From: Prochlorococcus sp. AG-388-E21 | GTDB lineage: Bacteria > Cyanobacteriota > Cyanobacteriia > PCC-6307 > Cyanobiaceae | DNA length: 64,000 bases | NCBI GenBank assembly: GCA_003279855.1 | Contig: QCGO01000003.1 | Span: 1 to 64,000 of the forward strand | Reading direction: 5' to 3' | Part shown: piece by piece, positions 5,982 through 15,640 of the stretch | How positions within the stretch are numbered: position 1 is the stretch's first letter | Layout of the letters: the number at the start of each line of letters is the position of its first letter | Notes under the pieces: generated by a model | Told to the model about the DNA's origin: nothing | The model's database searches: none | What the model saw: only the letters and a program-made list of their open reading frames with translations | Program-made: the position numbers and the translations under genes

Positions 5982-6947
5982 TTAGGATTCTTGGAATTTT
6001 AATTGACCTTTTACTTCAATTTGAACCCCTTCAGGTAATTTTATGATCTTGTCTTCTATGTCTTGTATTCTTAATTCAGAAATCCATTCTAGTTGTTTTA
6101 AAATATGTAGACCCACAGATTGCTTTGCTCTTTTTGATCCATCTTCAACTTTTAAAGCTAAACCCATTCCTTCATTTACTTTACAAAAACACTGTATTCC
6201 TTCTGCTCCTCCCTTGCTTATTACTTGCCCATGTGATTCTTTTATCACTTCCGTATCAAATCTATTATTGTCGCTTATCATTATTGGATTAGTTGTCATC
6301 GCTCTACTTATTTGTTCTAATTCCGCATTATCTGAACTACTTAATAGTGAATATAATTTTGCCATTTCGAGTATCTTCATATAGAGGGTTGGAGCTCCAC
6401 AGTCATCTCTCTCTGCATATATCTCCTCAAATGGAATTTCAAGAAGTTCCGATATTATCCTAAAGATTTCTACTTGAAGAGGATGATCTCCTTTTAGATA
6501 ACTTTCTAAAGGCCAATTTAATTTTTTACATGTTGCCAGAAATGCTGCATGCTTGCCAGAACAATTATGTTCTAAGGGACTTGTATTTTTTATGGGACAT
6601 TTGAGATTATTAATATCTATATTATTTTCCCACAAAATTTTAAAAGCTTCTCTTGCATGGTATTTAGATCCACTGTGAGATCCACAAGATAAGGCAATTG
6701 ATTTTGATGAATCCTTGATTTTTGATGAAGCTCCACTACTCACAAATGGAATTGCTTGAAAAGGCTTTAAGGCCGATCTTATGAAGCTTTTATATTCTGG
6801 ATTTCCAGCACACATTAACACTCTTCCTTTTTTATCACTAATTACTGCATGTACTTTATGAATCGATTCTAGTTTTGAACCTCTCATTAATATCATCTCT
6901 AATGGAGGATTATTTGACGTGTATAAATTTTTAAAATTAGAGCTCAT
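5982..6947 (-). CDS. L-asparaginase II family protein, 321 aa
   Basis: The product belongs to the asparaginase II family (hydrolysis of asparagine to aspartate and ammonia), which is distinct from the bacterial L-asparaginase type I and from plant-type enzymes. Typical elements are RGSKLESIHKVHAVI near the start, FIRSALKPFQAIP, ALSCGSHSGSKYH, NCSGKHAAFL and ERDDCGAPT. The ATG at 6947 is chosen because it follows the upstream stop by one base; a start 12 codons earlier would overlap that gene. It is the last gene of a likely operon with the DUF3318, rsfS and Ycf36-like genes. The in vivo substrate is not proven. Confidence 0.85.
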   Translation of the reverse strand: MSSNFKNLYTSNNPPLEMILMRGSKLESIHKVHAVISDKKGRVLMCAGNPEYKSFIRSALKPFQAIPFVSSGASSKIKDSSKSIALSCGSHSGSKYHAREAFKILWENNIDINNLKCPIKNTSPLEHNCSGKHAAFLATCKKLNWPLESYLKGDHPLQVEIFRIISELLEIPFEEIYAERDDCGAPTLYMKILEMAKLYSLLSSSDNAELEQISRAMTTNPIMISDNNRFDTEVIKESHGQVISKGGAEGIQCFCKVNEGMGLALKVEDGSKRAKQSVGLHILKQLEWISELRIQDIEDKIIKLPEGVQIEVKGQLKFQES

Positions 6948-6948
6948 T

Positions 6949-7446
6949 TTAGAGATTGTTGTTTTGGAAAAGTAAAATTCCAATTAAAGCAACAATAATA
7001 ATAATAGATAAAATTTGAATTAAATTTTTTAAAATAGGTTTTACTTCTAATAATGCTATCAATGATTCTTTCTCCTTTAATTTAACTGGTTTGATCCATA
7101 TTTGTCCGTCATACCAACCTGATTCTTCGTATTCCACTTTTTCCGAAGTTAATCTTTTAAATATATGGTTCCAACCAAGATATAACCTTATAGAAAAAAG
7201 GAATGGTAAAGATAAACTACTAAAAAAGCTTAATAAAATGTACCTTAATGTAGAAGTTTCAAAATATGCACTTCCTGAAGAAATTACAACAAATATAAAA
7301 AATGTTCCGATCCAAAACTTTAGTAAAATTAATGAAAAAGATTTCTTTGATTTTGGCCAAGTAAATATTTTAGATTTTGATAATTCGATAAATTCATTTG
7401 TAGGCTGTTGATCTTTAGGTACTGGGCAGTTAAATTGATTCATCAA
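6949..7446 (-). CDS. Ycf36/CGLD27-like membrane protein (DUF1230)
   Basis: The product starts with the family's NCPVPKDQQPTNEF motif and carries SGWYDGQIWIKP and LLEVKPILK toward the end, typical of the DUF1230 proteins found in cyanobacteria and plastids (Ycf36, CGLD27). Two to three hydrophobic stretches (about residues 39-60, 68-88 and 138-160) indicate a membrane protein. In algae and plants the family has been linked to growth under light or iron stress, but its biochemical role is unknown. The gene sits between rsfS (6 bases upstream) and the asparaginase gene. Confidence 0.8.
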   Translation of the reverse strand: MMNQFNCPVPKDQQPTNEFIELSKSKIFTWPKSKKSFSLILLKFWIGTFFIFVVISSGSAYFETSTLRYILLSFFSSLSLPFLFSIRLYLGWNHIFKRLTSEKVEYEESGWYDGQIWIKPVKLKEKESLIALLEVKPILKNLIQILSIIIIVALIGILLFQNNNL

Positions 7447-7452
7447 TATTTA

Positions 7453-7797
7453 TTATGGAAAATTGAGGTAATCTCCATTACTCCAAAATGATTCAAGGTC
7501 ATAGAACTTTCTTATTTCGGGTTGAAAAATATTTACTATTAAATCACCATAATCAAGTAGTGCCCATTTTGCTTCGCTAACTCCTTCTTTTCTAATTGGT
7601 TCAATCTTTGCTTTTTCTCTAAGTTCTTCCTCGACAGAATTAGTAATTGATCTAACTTGAACATCTGATAAGCCTTGGGCAATAAGTATCCATTCACTAA
7701 TAAATGAAACTTTATCAATTTTAATCAATTTAATCTCTTGAGCCTTTTTTATATCACAGGCTTTAGCCGCCATTAAAACTAATAATTTATTGTCCAT
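7453..7797 (-). CDS. rsfS: Ribosome silencing factor (RsfS/Iojap)
   Basis: The frame from ATG 7797 encodes about 114 residues with the RsfS pattern: an N-terminal helix (LVLMAAKACDIKKAQEI), SEWILIAQGLSDVQVRSI, W-x-LLDYGDLIVNIF and FYDLESFW. RsfS binds ribosomal protein L14 and blocks subunit joining when nutrients are short. The ATG is used because its first codons overlap the stop of the preceding DUF3318 gene by 11 bases, which fits coupled translation and the usual family length. A frame extension upstream of it lies antiparallel to no family sequence. Confidence 0.9.
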   Translation of the reverse strand: MDNKLLVLMAAKACDIKKAQEIKLIKIDKVSFISEWILIAQGLSDVQVRSITNSVEEELREKAKIEPIRKEGVSEAKWALLDYGDLIVNIFQPEIRKFYDLESFWSNGDYLNFP

Positions 7798-8425
7798 AAA
7801 CGTTTTCACTTGAAACTGATTTGTCTGAACTCTCTTGTTGTGATAATTCTGACCTAGCTTTTTCAGCACTTTTTCTTAATGCTTCTAATCTATCTTCAAA
7901 TATTATTCTTTTTTTCTTTTTTCTAGTTTTTTCTATTAGCTCTTTTAAAGCCCCGCCAAGGCTTTTATAAGCATTTGGGATACTATAACCAAATCTACAG
8001 GCAAGGTCTATGGCTCTTTCATCTGCAAAAATAGCATCTTGTAATCTTTTCTCAGAATTATTTTTTAAGTAAAGTCTATATCCTGCAAAACCTGATAAGC
8101 CAAGAGCAAGTATTAAAAGTAAACCATCTTGTACCCATAGTTCACCTATCGCTCCACCAAGGCCAATTGCTAAAGCTGCCATTTCCCATCCGTCTCGTGG
8201 AATTGCATCATTTTGAATCTTTCCAACTTCATGCCAAAACAATAAATTTCTATGATCAATTGCATAATTATCCCATTCTTCTAAATCTATTTGAATTTCA
8301 ACTTCGTCACGACCAATTTCCTCCAATGTAATCAATGGGGGATCTATGGCGGCGGCAGCTTCAATAAAAACCCAACTTTCATTCTCCGGAGGCAACAAAC
8401 TTTTAAGTCGCTGAAGTTCGCTCAT
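7787..8425 (-). CDS. DUF3318 cyanobacterial membrane protein, 212 aa
   Basis: This is a conserved cyanobacterial protein with the signature NYAIDHRNLLFWHEVGKIQN, followed by two hydrophobic segments (about residues 80-115) and a basic helical C-terminal half (RKKKKRIIFEDRLEALRK). DUF3318 is assigned from pattern memory. It heads the minus-strand operon with rsfS, with which it overlaps, and diverges from carB across a 108-base gap. Its function is unknown. Confidence 0.75.
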   Translation of the reverse strand: MSELQRLKSLLPPENESWVFIEAAAAIDPPLITLEEIGRDEVEIQIDLEEWDNYAIDHRNLLFWHEVGKIQNDAIPRDGWEMAALAIGLGGAIGELWVQDGLLLILALGLSGFAGYRLYLKNNSEKRLQDAIFADERAIDLACRFGYSIPNAYKSLGGALKELIEKTRKKKKRIIFEDRLEALRKSAEKARSELSQQESSDKSVSSENVYGQ

Positions 8426-8533
8426 AAATTATGTTTTATTATCAATACTATAGAAACAAATGTTGCTTTTCAAGTAACTTGATTAACAACTGATGATTTG
8501 TAAGTAGCATTAAATAAATGAATTTTTCTAATT

Positions 8534-11500
8534 ATGCCTCAAAGAGGTGATCTTAAAAGAATCCTAATTCTTGGTTCAGGTCCAATTGTTATAGGACAAG
8601 CATGTGAATTTGATTATTCAGGTACTCAAGCTTGTAAAGCTTTAAGAAAAGCTGGATATGAAATTATTTTAATTAATTCTAATCCAGCTTCAATAATGAC
8701 TGATCCTGAAATAGCAAATAAAACCTATATTGAACCTTTGACTCCAGAAATAGTTTCTCAAATAATTTTAAAGGAAAAACCTGATGCGATTCTTCCAACA
8801 ATGGGTGGTCAGACTGCTTTGAATCTGGCTGTGAAACTTTCTGAATCTGATTTTTTGATAAATAATAATGTTGAATTAATAGGAGCTGATTTAAAAGCTA
8901 TTAACAAGGCTGAAGATAGAAAACTATTTAAAGAATCGATGGAAAATATAAATGTAAATGTATGTCCTTCAGGTATCGCTTCTGATTTATTCGAAGCGAG
9001 AGAAGTATCTAAGCAAATAAATTCATACCCATTAATTATAAGACCAGCTTTTACTTTAGGTGGAGTTGGAGGTGGAATAGCGTACAATCTTGAAGAATTT
9101 AATGATCTTTGCAAATCTGGTTTAGATGAAAGTCCTAGTAATCAAATTTTAATTGAAAAATCTTTAATAGGTTGGAAAGAGTTTGAATTAGAAGTTATGA
9201 GAGATACAGCTGATAATGTTGTTATTATCTGTAGTATTGAAAATTTAGACCCCATGGGTGTACACACTGGTGACTCAATTACAGTGGCCCCTGCTCAAAC
9301 ATTAACTGACAAAGAATACCAAAGACTGAGAGATTTATCGTTAAAAATAATAAGAGAGGTAGGTGTTGAAACAGGAGGAAGTAATATACAGTTTGCGGTA
9401 AATCCAAAAAATGGTGATGTAATAGTTATCGAGATGAACCCAAGGGTAAGTAGATCTTCTGCACTAGCTAGTAAAGCTACAGGTTTTCCTATAGCTAAGA
9501 TTGCGGCTTTATTATCTGTGGGGTACACACTTGATGAAATTATTAATGATATTACTAAAAAAACGCCTGCATGCTTTGAACCCTCAATTGATTACGTTGT
9601 AACAAAGGTGCCAAGATTTGCTTTTGAAAAGTTTAAAGGTTCATCAAATATTTTAAATACATCAATGAAATCTGTTGGAGAATCAATGGCAATTGGTCGA
9701 TCCTTTGAAGAATCTTTTCAAAAAGCTTTGAGATCTTTAGAAATTGGTATTTTCGGTTGGGAATGCGATTCTATTGAAGATTTTAATAACGATAATGATT
9801 TAAAGAATAATTTACGAAACCCAACTGCTGAAAGGATATTAATAGTAAAAAAAGCAATGGAATCTGGTAAGACTAATTCTTATATTAATGAAATAACGAA
9901 TATAGATTTGTGGTTTATTGAAAAGTTAAGAAATATTTTTAATTTTCAGAATGAATTTTTAAAAGGCAATGAACTTAATCGAATTGATAGAGATTTAATG
10001 TTAAGTGCAAAGCAATTGGGCTTTTCAGATCAACAGATTGCAAAATTAACTAACTCTGAATTTTTTGAAGTAAGAAATTATCGAAAAAAATTGAACGTTA
10101 TACCACTTTACAAGACTGTGGATACTTGTTCAGCTGAGTTTTCATCTGAAACTCCATACCATTATTCAAGCTATGAAGAATCTTTTTTAGATAAAAATTT
10201 AAATATAAATGATAATGAAATTTCTGCCGATAAAGATAATTATTTAAAAAAAATTATGATATTGGGAGGTGGACCTAATAGAATTGGTCAAGGTATTGAA
10301 TTTGATTACTGTTGCTGTCATGCCTCTTATCAAGCTTCAAGTAATGGTTATCAAACGATAATGGTTAATAGTAATCCTGAAACTGTTTCAACTGATTACG
10401 ATACAAGCGATATTTTATATTTTGAGCCTGTTACTTTGGAAGATGTTCTCAATATAATTGAGGCTGAAAATCCATATGGATTGATAGTTCAATTTGGAGG
10501 ACAAACACCTCTTAAGTTGTCTTTGCCTTTATCTAATTGGTTGGAATCTAAGGAAGGTATTAAATGTAAATCAAAAATCCTTGGAACATCTCCTCATTCA
10601 ATTGACATAGCAGAAGATAGAGAAGAATTCACAAAGATTCTAGAAGAATTAAATATAAGACAACCGCTCAATGGAATAGCGCGTAATGAAGAAGAGGCAA
10701 TATTTGTTGCAAATAATATAGGATTTCCTCTAGTCGTAAGGCCCTCTTATGTCTTAGGTGGAAGGGCTATGGAAATAGTTAAAGATATAAATGATTTATC
10801 TCGATATGTAAAAGAGGCCGTTAAAGTTTCTCCAGATCATCCGATTCTTTTGGATCAATATTTAAGTAATGCAATAGAAATTGATGTTGATGCGTTATGT
10901 GATAAAACTGGTTCGGTTGTTATTGCAGGTCTTATGGAGCATGTAGAACCTGCTGGAATCCATTCTGGTGATTCTGCATGTTGCCTACCTTCGATTTCTT
11001 TATCCCAACAAACATTAGATACTGTTAAAAAATGGACAAAATTAATAGCAAATAGATTAAATGTTGTTGGCTTAATTAATTTGCAATTTGCAATTAGAAA
11101 TCATAGTAATGAAGAAAATCAATTATTTATTCTTGAGGCTAATCCACGTGCATCAAGAACTATACCTTTTGTTTCCAAAGCTATTGGTAAACCTGTTGCA
11201 AAATTGGCGACTCAATTAATGCAAGGATCCTCTTTAAAAGATATAAATTTTACTAAAGAATTAATACCTAAATATCAAGCGGTTAAGGAAGCTGTTTTAC
11301 CTTTCAAAAGGTTTCCTGGCTCTGATGCTTTACTAGGCCCTGAGATGCGTTCTACAGGAGAAGTAATGGGATTAGCAGATGATTTTGGCCTGGCTTATGC
11401 AAAATCTGAATTGGCTGCTGGAAATGGCGTCCCTACTAGGGGTATTGCTTTTTTATCAACAAATGACTTAGATAAAGAGAAATTAGAGTACATTGCAAGA

Positions 11501-11833
11501 GAACTAATAGTTTTAGGTTTTAAATTAGTAGCGACTAAGGGTACTGCTAAATATTTATTTAATTTAGGAATTGAAGTTGATGAAGTTTTAAAGGTTCATG
11601 AAGGAAGGCCTAATATTGAAGATTCAATTCGTTCTGGTCTTATCCAATTAGTTATTAATACACCAGCTGGATCTCAGGCTCTCCATGATGATGCTTATCT
11701 TAGAAGAGCATCTTTAGAATATAATATTCCTACTTTTACTACTATTCCTGGAGCAAAAGCAGCTTTGCAGGCAATTAAATCATTACGGTTAAATAAAATT
11801 GATACTTTATCACTTCAGGAAATTCATAACTAA
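8534..11833 (+). CDS. carB: Carbamoyl-phosphate synthase large subunit
   Basis: The 1099-residue enzyme makes carbamoyl phosphate for arginine and pyrimidine synthesis, with glutamine-derived ammonia delivered by CarA. The family's two homologous ATP-grasp halves are present, opening with [20 protein letters not shown] near residue 9 and [20 protein letters not shown] near residue 572. A C-terminal allosteric MGS-like domain begins at about residue 970. Length is normal for the family. It stands alone between the DUF3318 gene and a frameshifted small gene on the opposite strand. Confidence 0.98.
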   Translation: MPQRGDLKRILILGSGPIVIGQACEFDYSGTQACKALRKAGYEIILINSNPASIMTDPEIANKTYIEPLTPEIVSQIILKEKPDAILPTMGGQTALNLAVKLSESDFLINNNVELIGADLKAINKAEDRKLFKESMENINVNVCPSGIASDLFEAREVSKQINSYPLIIRPAFTLGGVGGGIAYNLEEFNDLCKSGLDESPSNQILIEKSLIGWKEFELEVMRDTADNVVIICSIENLDPMGVHTGDSITVAPAQTLTDKEYQRLRDLSLKIIREVGVETGGSNIQFAVNPKNGDVIVIEMNPRVSRSSALASKATGFPIAKIAALLSVGYTLDEIINDITKKTPACFEPSIDYVVTKVPRFAFEKFKGSSNILNTSMKSVGESMAIGRSFEESFQKALRSLEIGIFGWECDSIEDFNNDNDLKNNLRNPTAERILIVKKAMESGKTNSYINEITNIDLWFIEKLRNIFNFQNEFLKGNELNRIDRDLMLSAKQLGFSDQQIAKLTNSEFFEVRNYRKKLNVIPLYKTVDTCSAEFSSETPYHYSSYEESFLDKNLNINDNEISADKDNYLKKIMILGGGPNRIGQGIEFDYCCCHASYQASSNGYQTIMVNSNPETVSTDYDTSDILYFEPVTLEDVLNIIEAENPYGLIVQFGGQTPLKLSLPLSNWLESKEGIKCKSKILGTSPHSIDIAEDREEFTKILEELNIRQPLNGIARNEEEAIFVANNIGFPLVVRPSYVLGGRAMEIVKDINDLSRYVKEAVKVSPDHPILLDQYLSNAIEIDVDALCDKTGSVVIAGLMEHVEPAGIHSGDSACCLPSISLSQQTLDTVKKWTKLIANRLNVVGLINLQFAIRNHSNEENQLFILEANPRASRTIPFVSKAIGKPVAKLATQLMQGSSLKDINFTKELIPKYQAVKEAVLPFKRFPGSDALLGPEMRSTGEVMGLADDFGLAYAKSELAAGNGVPTRGIAFLSTNDLDKEKLEYIARELIVLGFKLVATKGTAKYLFNLGIEVDEVLKVHEGRPNIEDSIRSGLIQLVINTPAGSQALHDDAYLRRASLEYNIPTFTTIPGAKAALQAIKSLRLNKIDTLSLQEIHN

Positions 11834-11839
11834 TAGAAT

Positions 11840-12059
11840 CTATTCATAATTTATAAGTTTCTCTCTTAATTGGATTGTTGGGGAGTTTCTACCAATTGAT
11901 AATAATTTAAATGTGTCTTCATGAATTTTTAGCTGAATTTCAGCTATTTGTAATACTTTAATTAGTTGTTTTGTTTCACTCGTTAAATCATTAATATTAT
12001 ATTCAGCCCCTCCCTCAAAAGTTAGTACTGGAAATTATTTTCAATGTTTTTACAGTCAT
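11840..12059 (-). pseudogene. Frameshifted small gene (DUF6447-like)
   Basis: ATG 12059 opens MTVKTLKIISSTNF and then stops at TGA. One frame over, the sequence continues FEGGAEYNINDLTSETKQLI and runs to a normal TAG at 11842-11840. Removing one T from the TTTT run at the junction (about 12016) restores a single protein of about 72 residues. The pattern of an N-terminal V-x-TL, then G-x-EYNINDL and a helical remainder recalls DUF6447, small proteins of marine cyanobacteria. That name is tentative. A sequencing error, programmed slippage or true decay cannot be told apart here. Confidence 0.55.
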
Positions 12060-12083
12060 GATTTTATCTTTTATTAAATACAA

Positions 12084-13847
12084 TCAAGTAATCTTTATTA
12101 ACTGTTTTTCACATAATTCTTTATAAATTCCTTTTTTATTGAACAAATCTATATGTTTCCCACTGTCTACAATTTTACCTTTATCAAAAACAACTATTTT
12201 ATCTGCTTCCTGGGTAGTGGATAATCTATGAGCAACTATTATAACTGTCCTGTTATTCATTGCTTGTTTTAGCCCTTTTTGAACTTCTGCTTCTGAATCT
12301 GAATCTAATGCACTAGTAGCTTCATCTAGTAAAAGTATAGATGGGTTACCCAATATTGCGCGAGCTATTGCTAATCTTTGAATCTGACCTCCTGAAAAGT
12401 TAGATCCTCTTTCGGTAATATTTGTTTCGTATTTACTAGGGAGTTTAAGAATAAATTCATGAGCATTTGCAATCTTAGCAGACTTAATTACATCCTCTTC
12501 ACTAAAGTTCCTTCCCATTTTTATTACATCAACTATTCTTCCAGAGAATAAAAAAGGTTGTTGTTGAACTAAGGCAATATTTGATCTTATATCTATTGAG
12601 CTTATAGATCTTATGTTTTTGTCATCAATATATATCTCTCCTATTTTAGGGCTTATGAATTTTAATATCAGAGACATCATTGTGCTTTTCCCAGCTCCTG
12701 ATGATCCTACAAATGCAATTATTTGTCCTTTTGAAATCTTTAAAGTGATATCTTTTAAAACTTCATTATTTTTTTTATATTCAAAACAAACATGATTGAA
12801 CTCTATCTTCCCATTTATTTTTGATATTTTTTCTAAATTCCCTTCATCTTTTTCAATGGGTTGCATATTTATTTTTTTTAGTCTTTTTAATGAAGCCTCT
12901 GCTTGCTTATACTCATTAAAGTTTGTACTAATGTGACTAATTGGGTCTATAAGCATTAATATTGCAGCAAAAAAACTGCTAAATTCTTCGCTATTTAAAA
13001 GACCTAGATTAATTCTTAATGCTCCTAATCCTAATATTGCCAATATTCCAAAAGCTTCAATAAAACCTACTATTGGATGTTGGATAGCAAGTAATTTAAG
13101 TGTCTTATATTTTGCTTGTTTATTACTTTTCAATTTTGTATTGAATCTACCTTTAATCCAATTTTCTGCTGCAAATGATCTTATTGTTGAAATTCCGTTT
13201 ATTGATTCTCCTATTAAACCAGCTAAATCGCTTGTTGATTCTTGGCTTTTTTCAGATGCTATTAAAACTCTTTTCCCAAAGTTATTTACAGATAATACAA
13301 TTATTGGGGCTAATATGAATGTTGATATCGTCAAAGACCAGTCTAAATAAAACATATAGAATATTACTGCTAATAATTGCAACACGCACGGTAATGTATC
13401 TTGAAATGTTTTATAAATCACTTCACTGACTCTATCCGCATCCTCGGTAAGCCTATAAGTAATATCTCCTGCAGAAATGTTGTTGATAAAATTCATTTTT
13501 ATTTTGTGAATTTTACTAAATAAATTTTGTCTCATTACTTCACTAATTTCTAATGAAGGCTTGGCAATATAAACATCCTGCCCATATTGAGCAGTTTTTT
13601 GAATTAAAAATACAACAAGAGACCTTATTATGATATTAGTTACAGTTGATAATTCTCCAGATCCAATAGCGGGTATTAATTTTCCAGCTAAAAAAGCTAA
13701 TATTGGCCAACATGCTACATAAATTATCATGCATATGAAACCTTTAATAAATCTATTAATATATGGAGTGATTGGTGGAATTAATTGCAAAATATTATTT
13801 TTGAGTACTTCTTTTACTCTATCAATAGCTATGGATTTATAAAACAA
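12084..13847 (-). CDS. ABC exporter, fused membrane and ATPase domains
   Basis: This is a half-size exporter: about 300 residues with six membrane helices, then a nucleotide-binding domain with Walker A GSSGAGKST, signature FSGGQIQRLAIARA, Walker B ILLLDEATSALD and the switch His in AHRLS. It belongs to the MsbA/lipid A-type and multidrug exporter group and probably acts as a homodimer; the substrate is unknown. The frame extends to an ATG at 13904, but that would overlap the divergent S4 gene by 58 bases, so the TTG at 13847 is preferred. No ribosome-binding site decides between them. Confidence 0.85.
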   Translation of the reverse strand: MFYKSIAIDRVKEVLKNNILQLIPPITPYINRFIKGFICMIIYVACWPILAFLAGKLIPAIGSGELSTVTNIIIRSLVVFLIQKTAQYGQDVYIAKPSLEISEVMRQNLFSKIHKIKMNFINNISAGDITYRLTEDADRVSEVIYKTFQDTLPCVLQLLAVIFYMFYLDWSLTISTFILAPIIVLSVNNFGKRVLIASEKSQESTSDLAGLIGESINGISTIRSFAAENWIKGRFNTKLKSNKQAKYKTLKLLAIQHPIVGFIEAFGILAILGLGALRINLGLLNSEEFSSFFAAILMLIDPISHISTNFNEYKQAEASLKRLKKINMQPIEKDEGNLEKISKINGKIEFNHVCFEYKKNNEVLKDITLKISKGQIIAFVGSSGAGKSTMMSLILKFISPKIGEIYIDDKNIRSISSIDIRSNIALVQQQPFLFSGRIVDVIKMGRNFSEEDVIKSAKIANAHEFILKLPSKYETNITERGSNFSGGQIQRLAIARAILGNPSILLLDEATSALDSDSEAEVQKGLKQAMNNRTVIIVAHRLSTTQEADKIVVFDKGKIVDSGKHIDLFNKKGIYKELCEKQLIKIT

Positions 13848-14023
13848 TGAAATTAAATCAATTTTTAAAATGGCATAACGTAGTTTCTTCTGGAGGCGAG
13901 GCAAAATTTCTTATAAATTCTGGTCAGATAAAAGTTAATGGAGAAATAGAAAAAAAAAGAGGAAGAAAATTAGTTAAAGGAGATAAAGTTATGTTTCTAA
14001 AAAGTGAATTAATTTTTGAATGA
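13847..14023 (+). CDS. RNA-binding S4-domain protein, 58 aa
   Basis: The product consists of a single S4 fold: MKLNQFLKW, then GGEAKFLINSGQIKVNGEIE, a basic KKRGRKLVKGDKV turn and a final strand. It resembles the YbcJ/YaaA type of small S4 proteins that bind structured RNA. Its ATG lies on top of the likely TTG start of the ABC exporter on the other strand, an unusually tight divergent arrangement. It precedes tpiA by 51 bases. The RNA partner is unknown. Confidence 0.8.
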   Translation: MKLNQFLKWHNVVSSGGEAKFLINSGQIKVNGEIEKKRGRKLVKGDKVMFLKSELIFE

Positions 14024-14074
14024 TTAGCCTAAAAACCCAAGCTATATTAATATATTTTTCTTAGACAACATATT

Positions 14075-14800
14075 TTGAGAAAATCTGTAATCGCTGGTAA
14101 TTGGAAAATGCACATGACTTGTGCTGATACAAAAAAATATTTGGAAGACTTTCTTCCTCTTATTAAAGAAATTCCTAATGACAGAAAAATAGTAATAGCT
14201 CCTCCCTTTACAGCTATTTCTACCTTTTCAAATTATACAAACTTTGATCATTTAAATATTGCAAGTCAAAATATCCATTGGGAAGATAAAGGTGCTTTTA
14301 CTGCAGAAATTTCCCCCAATATGCTTATTGAACACAAAGTAAAATATGCAATTGTTGGGCATAGTGAACCTCGGAAATATTTTAGTGAAAGTGATGAACA
14401 AATTAATAAAAGAGCTGTCTTTGCGCAATCAAGTGGACTAACTCCAATAGTTTGTGTTGGTGAAACTCTTGAGCAAAGAGAAAGAGGTGAAGCCGATAGG
14501 GTCATCACAAGACAAGTTGAGCAGGGATTGGAGAATACTGATCCATCTAATCTTATAGTTGCTTATGAACCTATATGGGCTATTGGTACAGGTAAAACTT
14601 GTGAAGCAAGTGACGCAAACAAGATATGTGCTTTGATAAGGAGGTTGATTGGTTTTAGTGACGTAATTATCCAATATGGAGGTTCTGTTAAACCTAGTAA
14701 TATTGATGAGATAATGTCAATGAGTGACATTGATGGTGTCTTGGTAGGTGGGTCTTCTTTAGATCCTATAAGTTTTTCAAGAATTGCAAATTTCGAATAA
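14075..14800 (+). CDS. tpiA: Triosephosphate isomerase
   Basis: The TIM-barrel enzyme interconverts dihydroxyacetone phosphate and glyceraldehyde 3-phosphate in the Calvin cycle and glycolysis. Catalytic elements are visible: NWKMH near residue 9, GHSEPRKYF with the active His, [10 protein letters not shown] with the catalytic Glu, and the phosphate-binding GGS/GG loops at the C-terminus. Length (241) is normal. The start is TTG, since no ATG occurs before the conserved [10 protein letters not shown]. Its last 17 bases overlap the TTG start of folP, which implies coupled translation. Confidence 0.97.
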   Translation: MRKSVIAGNWKMHMTCADTKKYLEDFLPLIKEIPNDRKIVIAPPFTAISTFSNYTNFDHLNIASQNIHWEDKGAFTAEISPNMLIEHKVKYAIVGHSEPRKYFSESDEQINKRAVFAQSSGLTPIVCVGETLEQRERGEADRVITRQVEQGLENTDPSNLIVAYEPIWAIGTGKTCEASDANKICALIRRLIGFSDVIIQYGGSVKPSNIDEIMSMSDIDGVLVGGSSLDPISFSRIANFE

Positions 14801-15626
14801 TAATAACCCTTGGCCTCATGATTGGGGGAGGAAAACCTCAATAATGGGGATTATTAATTTAACTCCTGATTCATTTAGTGACGGAGGTGATTTTTGTTCA
14901 ATAGAAAAAGTTTTAGATCAAGTAAATTATTTTGTTTCAAATGGGGTTGACGTAATTGATCTTGGTGCTCAAAGTACTAGACCCGGAGCGAAAGAAATCG
15001 GAGCGAAAAATGAATCGAAAAGGTTAATACCATATTTAAAAAAAATTAGAAGTGAATATCCCAATATTCTTATTTCTATTGATACTTTTAATTCTGAGGT
15101 TGCTCATGAAGCTCTTTCAAATGGTGCTAATTGGATTAATGATGTTACAGGAGGCAGAAGGGATGAGGAGATTTTAGATGTTGTCTCAGAATTTAATTGT
15201 CCTTTCGTCATTACTCATAGTCGCGGTGATAGCACAAACATGAATAATTTGACAAATTATGATGATTTTTTAGTGGATATTATTCATTCTCTTGAAAGTT
15301 TGACAAAAAAAGCGATAAACAAAAAAGTTAATAGGAATAAAATAATTTGGGATCCAGGTATTGGATTTTCAAAGGATACTAAACAGAACATAGAAATCCT
15401 AAGAAACGTGCCTTTCTTTAAAAAATTTGAATTTCCACTTTTAATTGGAGCCTCAAGAAAAAGATTTATTGGAGAAATCTTAAATCAACCTAATCCCAAA
15501 GAAAGAGATATAGGAACACTGGCTATTAGTTGTCTTTGTTCTCAAGAAAATATTCACTTAGTAAGAGTTCATAATGTAAAAATAAATTATCAAGTTTTAA
15601 AAGTGGCAGATCACATTTTTAGATGA
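14784..15626 (+). CDS. folP: Dihydropteroate synthase
   Basis: The enzyme condenses p-aminobenzoate with dihydropterin pyrophosphate in folate synthesis. Diagnostic motifs are [14 protein letters not shown] near residue 22, [32 protein letters not shown] and the phosphate-binding ASRKRFIGE. The length is 280 residues. The TTG start at 14784 lies inside tpiA, and the conserved part begins about 20 codons later, so a slightly later start is possible. It converges on chlH with only 14 bases between stops. Confidence 0.96.
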   Translation: MQISNNNNPWPHDWGRKTSIMGIINLTPDSFSDGGDFCSIEKVLDQVNYFVSNGVDVIDLGAQSTRPGAKEIGAKNESKRLIPYLKKIRSEYPNILISIDTFNSEVAHEALSNGANWINDVTGGRRDEEILDVVSEFNCPFVITHSRGDSTNMNNLTNYDDFLVDIIHSLESLTKKAINKKVNRNKIIWDPGIGFSKDTKQNIEILRNVPFFKKFEFPLLIGASRKRFIGEILNQPNPKERDIGTLAISCLCSQENIHLVRVHNVKINYQVLKVADHIFR

Positions 15627-15640
15627 AAAATTAATTTTTA

